Of a stretch of DNA of 37,277 bases, positions 7,610 to 14,230 are shown piece after piece. How positions within the stretch are numbered: the first letter of the stretch is position 1; every line of letters begins with the position of its first letter. The stretch is from an uncultured Paracoccaceae bacterium (GTDB lineage: Bacteria > Pseudomonadota > Alphaproteobacteria > Rhodobacterales > Rhodobacteraceae): NCBI GenBank assembly GCA_937922155.1, contig CAKZVL010000119.1:1-37277 (forward strand). Reading direction: 5' to 3'. The notes beneath the pieces were generated by a model. It made no database searches. It was not told the DNA's origin and saw nothing but the letters and a program-made list of their open reading frames with translations. Both the position numbers and the translations under genes were made by a program.

Positions 7610-7967
7610 CTAAAGTCGATGCCGAACCTGTTACCGTGTGGCATAAAATGCACACTTTTCTGTGATTAGTGCTGGCAATGTCATAATTTGTAATAATTTG
7701 AAGTTATCCGTGAATTTCTTTTGTTTCTTATCGAAACCGGGCTGATGACGCAAAGCGCACGGATTTGTGACCTATTTTTAGCCCTCAGATTGTAACAAAT
7801 GGGGCTAGTGCTTGACTTTTGAGCAGGCCTTGTATCCCGGTAATTGTTACTGCCTTGTTGCCGGTGAATTTAGCACGTGTGCGGAGAATCACCGCTCATG
7901 ACGCTGAATTTGACTAAAAGAGGGGGCACGATCGCTTTGGTGTAGGGGCGTTTTGTACCTTTTGGAC
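7610..7967. other. Intergenic stretch without a recognised gene
   Basis: AT-richer than its surroundings. The only structure I see is an imperfect hairpin GTGTGGCAT / ATGCACAC (7636-7655) followed by TTTT. No coding potential beyond short random frames and no RNA gene were recognised. Confidence 0.5.
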
Positions 7968-8000
7968 CGCCTCCGGCGGGAGTATTTTGGGCAAGATGAT
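7968..8000 (-). repeat. 33-bp 3'-end element, copy 2
   Basis: Identical to copy 1 except that the end reads AAGATGAT. It starts 33 nt after the stop codon of the - strand acetyltransferase gene and has the same orientation relative to that gene as the other three copies. Confidence 0.8.
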
Positions 8001-8033
8001 CGTGGACTAGGGGCACAAAGTCTACACAGGACT

Positions 8034-8633
8034 TTAAGGCGTGCGTTGTTTGAGAACCCGCGCGGGCATGCCACCTGCCACGGTATCTGGGGGGATATCA
8101 CGGGTGACGACTGCATTGGCCGCGATCACAGCGTTTTTTCCCACGGTGACATTTCCGATCAGGACTGCACCTGTGCCGATATCCACCCCGTCGCCAATCG
8201 TGGGGCGGTCAAACGGGGCTGCGGGGGAGGCGACGCCGAAGGTGGTGTTTTGGCGAATGATGACATCATCACCAATCGCGCGGCCGATCAGGATCATGCC
8301 GCCGAAGTGTTCAAGCTTGACGCGCCGACCGACCACGACCGTGTAGGGCAGGTCGATGCCGCAGATCCACTGCGTGAGTTTGGCCCCGATGCGATAGAGC
8401 AAGGTGAAGGGCAGACGCAGAAATTTGTTGGGCAAGGACATGCGCCAATTGCCGACGCGGTGCCAAAACAAAGCACAGAACCCTTGGGCAAAGATGTCGC
8501 GATCATGGGTGCGGAAATCTTCGCCGATCAGGTTCCAAAACCTGAGGTTGTCGGGGTTTCGGTTTTGCGCGCCATCGTTAATGTCAGCGGTCAGCTTTGC
8601 GCCGCTATCGATATCGTTTTGTGCTTGGCTCAT
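8034..8633 (-). CDS. Serine acetyltransferase-like hexapeptide-repeat acyltransferase
   Basis: A 199-residue protein. After an N-terminal helical part (FWNLIGEDF, FWHRVGNW) comes a left-handed beta-helix built from hexapeptide repeats: IGRAIGDDVIIRQNTTFG, then IGDGVDIGTGAVLIGNVTVG and ending GAAN-like AANAVVTRDIPP. This layout is that of serine O-acetyltransferase and the sugar acetyltransferases derived from it. Start chosen at ATG 8633; the gene begins 13 nt after the stop of the glycosyltransferase, so they form one unit. That pairing favours O-acetylation of a surface polysaccharide over cysteine synthesis. The 33-bp element follows its stop. Confidence 0.75.
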   Translation of the reverse strand: MSQAQNDIDSGAKLTADINDGAQNRNPDNLRFWNLIGEDFRTHDRDIFAQGFCALFWHRVGNWRMSLPNKFLRLPFTLLYRIGAKLTQWICGIDLPYTVVVGRRVKLEHFGGMILIGRAIGDDVIIRQNTTFGVASPAAPFDRPTIGDGVDIGTGAVLIGNVTVGKNAVIAANAVVTRDIPPDTVAGGMPARVLKQRTP

Positions 8634-8646
8634 TCCATGACCGCCC

Positions 8647-9654
8647 CTATTTCGTGCCGCGATTTGCAAAGCCCAATATGGGCGCAACGGTGTGGCGCAT
8701 ATAATCGCCATAGAAGTTTTTGGGTAAGGGTGCCTTTCCGGGGCGCACGAAAGACAGCGTAGATCCGATCAGGGATCCGGTCAGGCGAGCAAACGCCCGC
8801 CCCAAAGCCGCACCGGGGATTTTGGAAGTTTTTTGGTAGTACATCGCTCTGGAGTTGTACCAATAGGCGGGTTTTCGGGAGCGGACGTCTTCTTCGCTGC
8901 GCACTTCGGTGGCGGCGCCCTCGACGTGGATGACTTTTGCCTCACTGACGAACCAGCAGGGCCAGCCCTTTTGGGTGAGGCGCCACATCAATTCAACTTC
9001 TTCGAAGTAGAGGAAGAAATCTGGGTCGAAAAATCCGGTTTCCTCAAGCGCTTTCATGCGGAACATCACAGCCGCACCTGCGACCCAATCAACCTGTTGG
9101 GTGGCAAGGTCAGCGGCCATCCAGAGCGTTTTGTTGCCAGAGGCCCGGGTGATGGGCCCGATGTTTGCGGCAGAGACAAATTCAACCATCGCGGTGGGGA
9201 AGCGAAACGCGGCCGATACCGGCCCCACGTTTGGTTTTGAAATCTGCGCACCGGCACTACCGGCGCTGGGCGTGGCTTCAAGGTGCTGGACCAATGCGGC
9301 CAAGGCACCGTCTTGCATCATGGCGTCTGGGTTCAGAAGGAGCACATATTGCGGCGGGTTTTCGCGGGTGGCGAGCGCGTTGAGCGCCACGTTGTTGCCG
9401 CGCCCAAAGCCGTGATTTTCCGCCTCAAGGTAAAGCGTCACGCGGTCGCTCCAAGCTTCGGCCTTGTGCAGCTGCGTGAACTTTGCCGCGTCATCGCCGG
9501 GGGAGGCGTTATCGACCAGATGAATTTCCACATCAAAGCCATCGACGGTTTGGCGCAAGGCGGACCGCACGGCTTCGGCTGCTAAATCTGCGGTGCCATA
9601 GTTTACGGTCACAACCGCGATGGATTGAGAATAAGAAGAGGTCGCTTGCTGCAC
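8647..9654 (-). CDS. Glycosyltransferase family 2
   Basis: A 335-residue GT-A fold enzyme. SIAVVTVNYGTADLAAEAV (11-29) is the nucleotide-sugar-binding start, VDNAS and ENHGFGRGNNVAL follow, LLLNPDA (about 104-110) carries the metal-binding DXD-like residue, and FFLYFEEVELMWRL (about 214-227) contains the catalytic acidic ED-type motif. The set resembles rhamnosyltransferase-like GT2 enzymes that work on cell-surface polysaccharide in the cytoplasm. The start is a GTG at 9654; the ATG 11 nt upstream is in another frame. A CtrA-like box lies about 90 nt upstream, and the acetyltransferase gene follows 13 nt downstream. Confidence 0.88.
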   Translation of the reverse strand: MQQATSSYSQSIAVVTVNYGTADLAAEAVRSALRQTVDGFDVEIHLVDNASPGDDAAKFTQLHKAEAWSDRVTLYLEAENHGFGRGNNVALNALATRENPPQYVLLLNPDAMMQDGALAALVQHLEATPSAGSAGAQISKPNVGPVSAAFRFPTAMVEFVSAANIGPITRASGNKTLWMAADLATQQVDWVAGAAVMFRMKALEETGFFDPDFFLYFEEVELMWRLTQKGWPCWFVSEAKVIHVEGAATEVRSEEDVRSRKPAYWYNSRAMYYQKTSKIPGAALGRAFARLTGSLIGSTLSFVRPGKAPLPKNFYGDYMRHTVAPILGFANRGTK

Positions 9655-9738
9655 GTCAGAACCATGTGATGTTGAAATTTGGCTTACATGTGCCGCATCG
9701 CCTGCTCAAAACCAAGCGTTACTTCTAGTTAGGGATGT

Positions 9739-9755
9739 TTAACGGGGAGTTAACC
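9739..9755 (-). promoter_or_regulatory. CtrA-like binding box
   Basis: TTAA-CGGGGAG-TTAACC (9739-9755) matches the alphaproteobacterial CtrA consensus TTAA-N7-TTAAC. It lies about 85-100 nt upstream of the glycosyltransferase start. Occurrence by chance cannot be excluded. The rest of the 9655-9932 spacer shows no other clear signal apart from the hairpin at 9901. Confidence 0.4.
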
Positions 9756-9900
9756 ACAAAACTGCCAATGGTGGATTTCGATTTGCGAACAAAACCGGCG
9801 CTTCGATGCGATTGTTTTTGTGTCCGCTTAGTCCCCGAATCACGGGTTGGTGTAAGCGCCCCGGGGTCCTGCCTAACATGCCGACATTAAAGAAACGCTA

Positions 9901-9928
9901 ATCAGGGTGGGCGCGGCCCACCCCTGAT
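9901..9928 (-). terminator. Hairpin 3' of the Rieske-like gene
   Basis: ATCAGGGTGGGC pairs with GCCCACCCCTGAT (one bulged base), loop GCG, immediately after the - strand Rieske-like gene. The - strand continues TAGCGTTTCTTT, a broken T tract, so it is probably a terminator. Confidence 0.6.
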
Positions 9929-9932
9929 GTCA

Positions 9933-10502
9933 TTAGGCGAGTTGCAAGATCATCTGATCGCCCTCCACGCTGAGCGTATAGTCCGGGAAGGACAGCGAGT
10001 CGCCCTCCGATGCGCCAGACACGCCGATGCCGCTGGCGTTGTAGTTGGAGGAATGGCGCGACCCACGATCCGTGCAGGCGAAGGGGACATTCGGATCACC
10101 AGTGATCCCGATCGCTTTGCCCCGGTGTTCGCAGACAAGGTTGACCACAAAGTAGGTGCTGTTTTGAACGGTGCCGGCCTGATCGTTGGCTTCGCCAAAG
10201 GTGATTTGATCTGGGGTGCGGTGGTGAACGGCGATATATTGGATCATGCCTGTCGCGCTGTAGGTTTCATCCGTGGTGGGTCGCGCGATGACCGCGACTT
10301 CGCCCGGTTGAAGTGCGCTGATTTCAATTTGGGATGTGCCTGCGTCGACGTTGATCAGGCGATCTTGGCCAATGGGTGCAGTCGTGGGAACATTATCCCA
10401 ATCAAGGTCGACAGTTTGCGCGTTTAAGATGGCCGGACACATCAGGGCGGCCCCGGTTCCGGTGAGTTTCACGATGACGTTTCGGCGGGTAAGTTTATGC
10501 AT
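9933..10502 (-). CDS. Tat-exported Rieske-like protein with a degenerate cluster site
   Basis: A 189-residue protein. TRRNVI plus a hydrophobic stretch ending ILNA (5-28) is a Tat signal. The C-terminal domain has the Rieske layout: box 1 CEH (C124, H126) followed 16 residues later by box 2, ACTDRGSRH (C143 to H150), then a PDYTLSVEGD strand. In a normal Rieske box 2 (CxCHxS) the fourth residue is the ligand histidine; here it is R146, and the two disulfide cysteines are K129 and D145. H150, four residues further on, is the only nearby histidine. The protein may have lost the [2Fe-2S] cluster or bind it differently. Its start overlaps the stop of the cytochrome b561 gene by 8 nt (ATGCATAA), so the two are translationally coupled. 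Confidence 0.75.
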   Translation of the reverse strand: MHKLTRRNVIVKLTGTGAALMCPAILNAQTVDLDWDNVPTTAPIGQDRLINVDAGTSQIEISALQPGEVAVIARPTTDETYSATGMIQYIAVHHRTPDQITFGEANDQAGTVQNSTYFVVNLVCEHRGKAIGITGDPNVPFACTDRGSRHSSNYNASGIGVSGASEGDSLSFPDYTLSVEGDQMILQLA

Positions 10503-11019
10503 TGGTGTCGTCCTTTCTGGATGTGAATGACATGCGGGCGAGGGTTCGGTCTTTGTCGATGAACGTGTGTTTCATGGCCCCTGCGACGTGTAAGGCGAAC
10601 AGCGCGAGTAAGATCCATTTCAATGTATAGTGCGCCTCAAGCAGCCATTCACCGGTGTCAGAGCGTGCGAACGTCAGGCTGAGCGGCGCAAGCAGGGCAG
10701 AGTCTGTTTCGCCAGAGGCGGCGACATAGCCTGTGATGACAAAGGCGAATAGGCAGAGGTAAAGGGCGATGTGGACAAAGTGCGCGAGGTGGCGTTCCCA
10801 TGCGGCGTGATCGGGCGCTGGTGTGGCGGCGCCGGCTTTCAGGCGCGTGGCCAGTCGCGCGATCAGCACCACGATCAAGAGCTGGCCGCTGATCTGGTGG
10901 ATCGTCATCGCGCCCGCATCGGCGAGGTCGTACCTATAGGCAAGACCCGTGCCAACCATAACAATGATCAGCGCGAAGGTGATCCAGTGGTAGGCGATTT
11001 GGAGCGTGGAGTAGGGCAA
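10495..11019 (-). CDS. Cytochrome b561 family di-haem membrane protein
   Basis: A 174-residue protein with four predicted membrane helices (about 7-27, 40-60, 80-101 and 129-150). Histidines H11, H41, H130 and H144 have the order and spacing of the haem-ligand histidines of bacterial b561 proteins (compare CybB). It would move electrons from the quinone pool across the inner membrane. The start is a TTG at 11019 with a perfect GGAGG six nt upstream; a longer ATG-type reading would add about 130 residues of unlikely sequence. It is first in a two-gene unit with the Rieske-like protein, which suggests that protein is its periplasmic partner. Confidence 0.85.
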   Translation of the reverse strand: MPYSTLQIAYHWITFALIIVMVGTGLAYRYDLADAGAMTIHQISGQLLIVVLIARLATRLKAGAATPAPDHAAWERHLAHFVHIALYLCLFAFVITGYVAASGETDSALLAPLSLTFARSDTGEWLLEAHYTLKWILLALFALHVAGAMKHTFIDKDRTLARMSFTSRKDDTNA

Positions 11020-11336
11020 GAACGTCCTCCGTTTGGCTAAACAATAGTGCAAATTTGGCGGCGGCAACTGGAATTTCGGTAAAGAAAATGTGGGCGCTTG
11101 GTTTTGATACGGGGGGAGCCCTGATTTTCCGTCGCTGGTTGCCGTGCGAGATCGCCGCCCTTTCGGGACGAAAATCCCTTGCAAAACAGGGCGCGTCGTT
11201 CTAAGGGCAGGCTTGGTTCGCCTTTCTAAGGCGGCATCCATTGTGGGAGGTGCAGCGCACGCGTGCGTCAGGCCGGACCACACAACGAAAAGCCCGAAAG
11301 TCGCGACGATCGGGCGTTGGACGAAGGAGACGGCCA
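11020..11336. promoter_or_regulatory. Divergent intergenic region and rplK leader
   Basis: This 317-nt stretch separates the - strand b561 gene from rplK. Near rplK a hairpin GCCCGA / TCGGGC (11292-11297 and 11310-11315) with an inner TCGCGA precedes AAGGAG at 11324-11329. It could be an L1-type autoregulatory leader site, but I cannot identify a specific L1 target. Promoters on either strand are not clear. Confidence 0.35.
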
Positions 11337-11762
11337 ATGGCCAAGAAGCTAATGGGCATGCTGAAGCTGCAGATCCCTGCAGGACAAGCGAACCCCTCAC
11401 CGCCAGTGGGCCCTGCATTGGGTCAGCGCGGGATCAACATCATGGAATTCTGTAAGGCCTTCAATGCGAAGTCCGGTGATATGGAACAGGGCGCACCTTG
11501 CCCGACCGTGATCACGTATTATCAGGACAAGTCGTTTACGATGGAAATCAAGACGCCACCTGCGTCCTATTACATCAAAAAGGCTGCCAAGCTGAAATCC
11601 GGTTCCAAGGAACCTGGTAAGTCAGTTGCAGGGTCTATCACTGGCAAGCAGGTGCGTGAAATCGCCGAAGCCAAGATGAAGGACCTCAACGCGACGTCCA
11701 TCGAAGGCGCTATGCTAATCATCGCGGGTTCTGCTCGCTCTATGGGCATCGAGGTGAAGTAA
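11337..11762 (+). CDS. rplK: 50S ribosomal protein L11
   Basis: A 141-residue L11 of normal length. [19 protein letters not shown], then [20 protein letters not shown], identifies the N-terminal domain; the C-terminal rRNA-binding domain ends [10 protein letters not shown]. It binds the GTPase-associated centre of 23S rRNA. ATG at 11337 has a strong AAGGAG eight nt upstream. Its TAA shares one base with the ATG of rplA, so the two are tightly coupled. Confidence 0.97.
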   Translation: MAKKLMGMLKLQIPAGQANPSPPVGPALGQRGINIMEFCKAFNAKSGDMEQGAPCPTVITYYQDKSFTMEIKTPPASYYIKKAAKLKSGSKEPGKSVAGSITGKQVREIAEAKMKDLNATSIEGAMLIIAGSARSMGIEVK

Positions 11763-12463
11763 TGGCAAAATTTGGTAAGCGCATGACGGCTGCTCGCGCC
11801 GCATTTGAAGGTAAAGCAAACGTCACAGTATCTGAGGCTGTTGGCCTTGTGAAAGACAACGCAAAAACGAAGTTCGATGAAACTGTCGAAGTCGCGGTTG
11901 TGCTGGGCATTGACCCGCGCCACGCAGATCAGATGGTACGTGGAACAGTAACCCTGCCGAATGGTACAGGTAAGACTGTGCGCATCGCCGTTTTCGCAAA
12001 AGGCGATAAGGCTGATGAAGCCAAAGCCGCAGGTGCGGACATCGTTGGTGCAGAAGACCTGATGGAAGCGGTTCAGGGCGGCAAGATCGATTTTGACGTC
12101 TGCATCGCAACCCCTGACATGATGGGCGTTGTTGGCCGTCTGGGTAAGGTTTTGGGCCCACGCAACCTGATGCCAAACCCACGTACAGGTACAGTGACGC
12201 CAGACGTCACCGAAGCGATCAATGCCAAGAAGGGCGGCGAAATTCAGTTTAAGGCTGAAAAAGCAGGTGTTGTGCATGTTGGGATCGGCAAAGTGTCGTT
12301 CACAGCCAAGCAGATCGAAGAAAACCTGTTGGCTTTCGTTGATGCTGTGCAAAAGGCAAAGCCATCAGGCGCCAAGGGCACATACATGAAGAAAATCTCG
12401 CTCACCTCGACCATGGGTCCGGGTGTGAGCGTCGCGGTCGATAGCGCGACTGGCAACGCGTAA
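11762..12463 (+). CDS. rplA: 50S ribosomal protein L1
   Basis: A 233-residue L1 of normal length. Family blocks seen include [20 protein letters not shown], then [19 protein letters not shown] and the C-terminal [15 protein letters not shown]1 binds the mobile stalk of 23S rRNA and in many bacteria represses its own operon. The start overlaps the stop of rplK (TAATG). A terminator follows directly, separating rplKA from rplJL. Confidence 0.97.
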   Translation: MAKFGKRMTAARAAFEGKANVTVSEAVGLVKDNAKTKFDETVEVAVVLGIDPRHADQMVRGTVTLPNGTGKTVRIAVFAKGDKADEAKAAGADIVGAEDLMEAVQGGKIDFDVCIATPDMMGVVGRLGKVLGPRNLMPNPRTGTVTPDVTEAINAKKGGEIQFKAEKAGVVHVGIGKVSFTAKQIEENLLAFVDAVQKAKPSGAKGTYMKKISLTSTMGPGVSVAVDSATGNA

Positions 12464-12485
12464 AGCGTTTGCGAAAGATGAGATC

Positions 12486-12515
12486 AAGGGCCGTCTCGGT
12501 TGGGGCGGCCTTTTT
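12486..12515 (+). terminator. Rho-independent terminator after rplA
   Basis: GGCCG (12489-12493) pairs with CGGCC (12506-12510) across a G-rich loop, followed by TTTTTC. The position 25 nt after the rplA stop supports termination of the rplKA transcript. Confidence 0.75.
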
Positions 12516-12854
12516 CGTTGGGTGAGTTATTCTTAAACCACACATCCACGGCCTCCGTGCATATCACATAGGCCAAACCCCCTTCCCAAACGCGCGCGAA
12601 CCGCCTAAACCCGCTCTCATGCAAGACCTGCGCGATTCGTCGTGTGGTGCCTGCATGTCGTCCGAGACGGTGAGTTTGGGGTAACCCATGTAATTCTTGC
12701 CTGAGACGGGAAAGAACGGAATTCTCTGAGGCTCTCCTCAGCTAACTCTCGGCTCGCCCCCGTTATATCGAGGACTGTTACGTTCGGTGGTTCGCCATCG
12801 GGCAAAATTGAGCCGGCCCCGGATTTTATCTGGTGCCAAACTTGGAGTGAAACT
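12516..12854 (+). promoter_or_regulatory. rplJ upstream region with probable L10 leader
   Basis: The first 180 nt hold nothing I recognise. From 12726 three stem-loops follow: CTGAGG-CTCT-CCTCAG (12726-12741), CGGTGG-TTCG-CCATCG (12785-12800, a UUCG tetraloop) and a longer stem with CCGGAT / ATCTGG at its centre (12815-12837), which ends a few nt before the GGAG of rplJ. The position fits a leader bound by L10 or the L10-L7/L12 complex, as in other bacteria. TTATAT at 12763 may be a -10 box, but no good -35 is present. Confidence 0.45.
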
Positions 12855-13367
12855 GTGGATAGAGCCCAAAAAGAACAACTGGTCGACGAACTCGGCCAAG
12901 TTTTTGAAAGCTCTGGCGTCGTTGTGGTTGCCCACTACGAAGGTATGACAGTTGCCGAAATGCAAGACCTGCGTGCGCAAATGCGCGAAGCTGGCGGGTC
13001 TGTACGCGTGACCAAGAACAAGCTCGCCAAAATCGCCCTTGAGGGGAAGCCATGCGCAAGCATCGCGGAATACCTCGTGGGCATGACTGTACTTGCCTAT
13101 TCTGAAGACCCTGTCGCAGCTGCGAAGGTCGTGGATAAGTACGCCAAGGACAACGACAAGCTTGTCGTTCTTGGTGGTGCTATGGGTGAGACAGCACTTG
13201 ACGTCGCTGGTGTGAAAGCCGTGGCCGGGATGCCATCACGTGAGGAGCTTATTGCTTCTATCGCGGGTTGCATCGGGGCACCTGCTTCCAACATCGCCGG
13301 GGCCATTGGCGCGCCTGCTTCCAATATCGCGAGCGTTCTTTCGACGATCGAAGAGAAGGCTGCATAA
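12855..13367 (+). CDS. rplJ: 50S ribosomal protein L10
   Basis: A 170-residue L10. The RNA-binding N-terminal domain is typical ([20 protein letters not shown], then [11 protein letters not shown]). The C-terminal helix, where L7/L12 dimers attach, carries the repeated GAPASNIA motif seen in Rhodobacterales. The start codon is GTG at 12855, with GGAG seven nt upstream; no ATG is in frame nearby. rplL follows after 69 nt in the same transcript. Confidence 0.96.
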   Translation: MDRAQKEQLVDELGQVFESSGVVVVAHYEGMTVAEMQDLRAQMREAGGSVRVTKNKLAKIALEGKPCASIAEYLVGMTVLAYSEDPVAAAKVVDKYAKDNDKLVVLGGAMGETALDVAGVKAVAGMPSREELIASIAGCIGAPASNIAGAIGAPASNIASVLSTIEEKAA

Positions 13368-13436
13368 AGCAACTTGGAATACTTTCGTGTGGATATCCCG
13401 CGCGTTAGAACACAACCTTAGAAATGGAAAAGCAAA

Positions 13437-13811
13437 ATGGCTGATCTTAAAAAACTAGCAGAAGAGATTGTCGGTCTGACACTTCTCGAAGCACAAGAAC
13501 TGAAAACCATCCTCAAGGACGAGTATGGCATCGAACCAGCTGCCGGTGGCGCTGTGATGATGGCTGGTCCTGCTGGCGACGCTGGTGGCGACGCTGCTGA
13601 GAAAACTGAATTCGACGTTGTTCTCAAGAACGCCGGCGCTCAGAAAATCAACGTGATCAAAGAAGTGCGCGGCATCACTGGTCTTGGCCTGAAAGAAGCC
13701 AAGGATCTGGTCGAAGCTGGCGGCAAGATCAAAGAAGGCGTCGACAAAGCCGAAGCCGAAGACATCAAAGGCAAGCTGGAAGCAGCTGGCGCAGAGGTCG
13801 AGCTGGCCTAA
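13437..13811 (+). CDS. rplL: 50S ribosomal protein L7/L12
   Basis: A 124-residue L7/L12. The N-terminal dimerisation helices ([20 protein letters not shown]) are followed by an alanine/glycine-rich hinge (about 36-55) and a globular C-terminal domain ([20 protein letters not shown]) that recruits translational GTPases. Length and hinge are normal. A strong terminator follows, so the transcript does not read into the - strand accessory genes downstream or on to rpoB. Confidence 0.97.
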   Translation: MADLKKLAEEIVGLTLLEAQELKTILKDEYGIEPAAGGAVMMAGPAGDAGGDAAEKTEFDVVLKNAGAQKINVIKEVRGITGLGLKEAKDLVEAGGKIKEGVDKAEAEDIKGKLEAAGAEVELA

Positions 13812-13834
13812 GCCCCGCCCGATTTTATCTAAAG

Positions 13835-13872
13835 AAACCCGGGGTACGTTTTTGCGTGCCTCGGGTTTTTTT
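13835..13872 (+). terminator. Rho-independent terminator after rplL
   Basis: AAACCCG-GGGTACG pairs with CGTGCC-T-CGGGTTT (one mismatch, one G-T), followed by seven T. It ends the rplJL transcript and decouples it from rpoB, which is 8.5 kb away. Confidence 0.9.
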
Positions 13873-13880
13873 GTGTCTTG

Positions 13881-13950
13881 AGGGCTGGGCGCGCAACGGT
13901 GTTGTGACTTTTGACAGGGCTGGGCGCGCAACGGTGTTGTGACTTTTGAC
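13881..13950. repeat. Perfect 35-bp tandem duplication
   Basis: Positions 13881-13915 and 13916-13950 are identical 35-nt units (begin AGGGCTGGGCGCGCAACGGT, end GTGACTTTTGAC). The duplication lies just after the rplL terminator in a gene-free stretch. Perfect identity suggests it is recent or maintained. Two copies only, so not a CRISPR or VNTR array. Confidence 0.95.
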
Positions 13951-13971
13951 GGCATTCTCGCGGAAACGTGG

Positions 13972-14092
13972 TAAACGCCCTTGTTTTGTTGGGCGGGAGC
14001 GGATCACAAGCGGCGCACAAGCTGTACACAACCTGTACACCGTTTCCTACTAGTTCGCCCGGTTAACGGAGCGTTCGGTGAGTCATGGTTAA
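13972..14092. repeat. ~120-bp flanking element, copy A
   Basis: Related to 21899-22017 in the same orientation and of nearly equal length (121 and 119 nt). Shared parts are AACGCC(C/T)TTGTTT...TGGG at the left end, two GTACAC motifs in the middle, and GGTTAACG...GT-CGGTG...TGGTTAA at the right end. The stretch 13951-14230 otherwise holds only the 33-bp element and no gene. Confidence 0.6.
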
Positions 14093-14144
14093 AAAGGGGT
14101 GAAGACGAGGAAAATGGCGCCCTTTGCGCGTGTGGACGCGGCGA

Positions 14145-14177
14145 CGCCTTCGGCGAGAGTATTTTGGGCAAGATGAT
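14145..14177 (-). repeat. 33-bp 3'-end element, copy 3
   Basis: Same layout as the other copies, with the hairpin loop changed from TCC to TTC (CGCC-TTC-GGCG), which keeps the stem. It lies 53 nt after the stop codon of the last gene of the - strand demethylation operon. Confidence 0.8.
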
Positions 14178-14230
14178 CTAGATGGCTTTATTCAAGTGCC
14201 GTGGAGCTGGGAGCGCAGTTGATTGCGCCC

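Noticed and set aside
10024-10140. Frameshift as the cause of the missing Rieske histidine
   Set aside because: The reading frame is continuous and the flanking Rieske-like strands stay in frame on both sides of the altered box.
11020-11418. 133-residue N-terminal extension of cytochrome b561
   Set aside because: The added sequence overlaps the rplK leader and has no family similarity; a TTG at 11019 with an ideal GGAGG explains the start.
13911-13939. TTGACA formed at the junction of the 35-bp repeat as a promoter
   Set aside because: No acceptable -10 box lies 16-18 nt downstream, and no + strand gene follows.
13881-13950. CRISPR array
   Set aside because: Only two identical units in direct contact, with no spacers between them and no cas genes.
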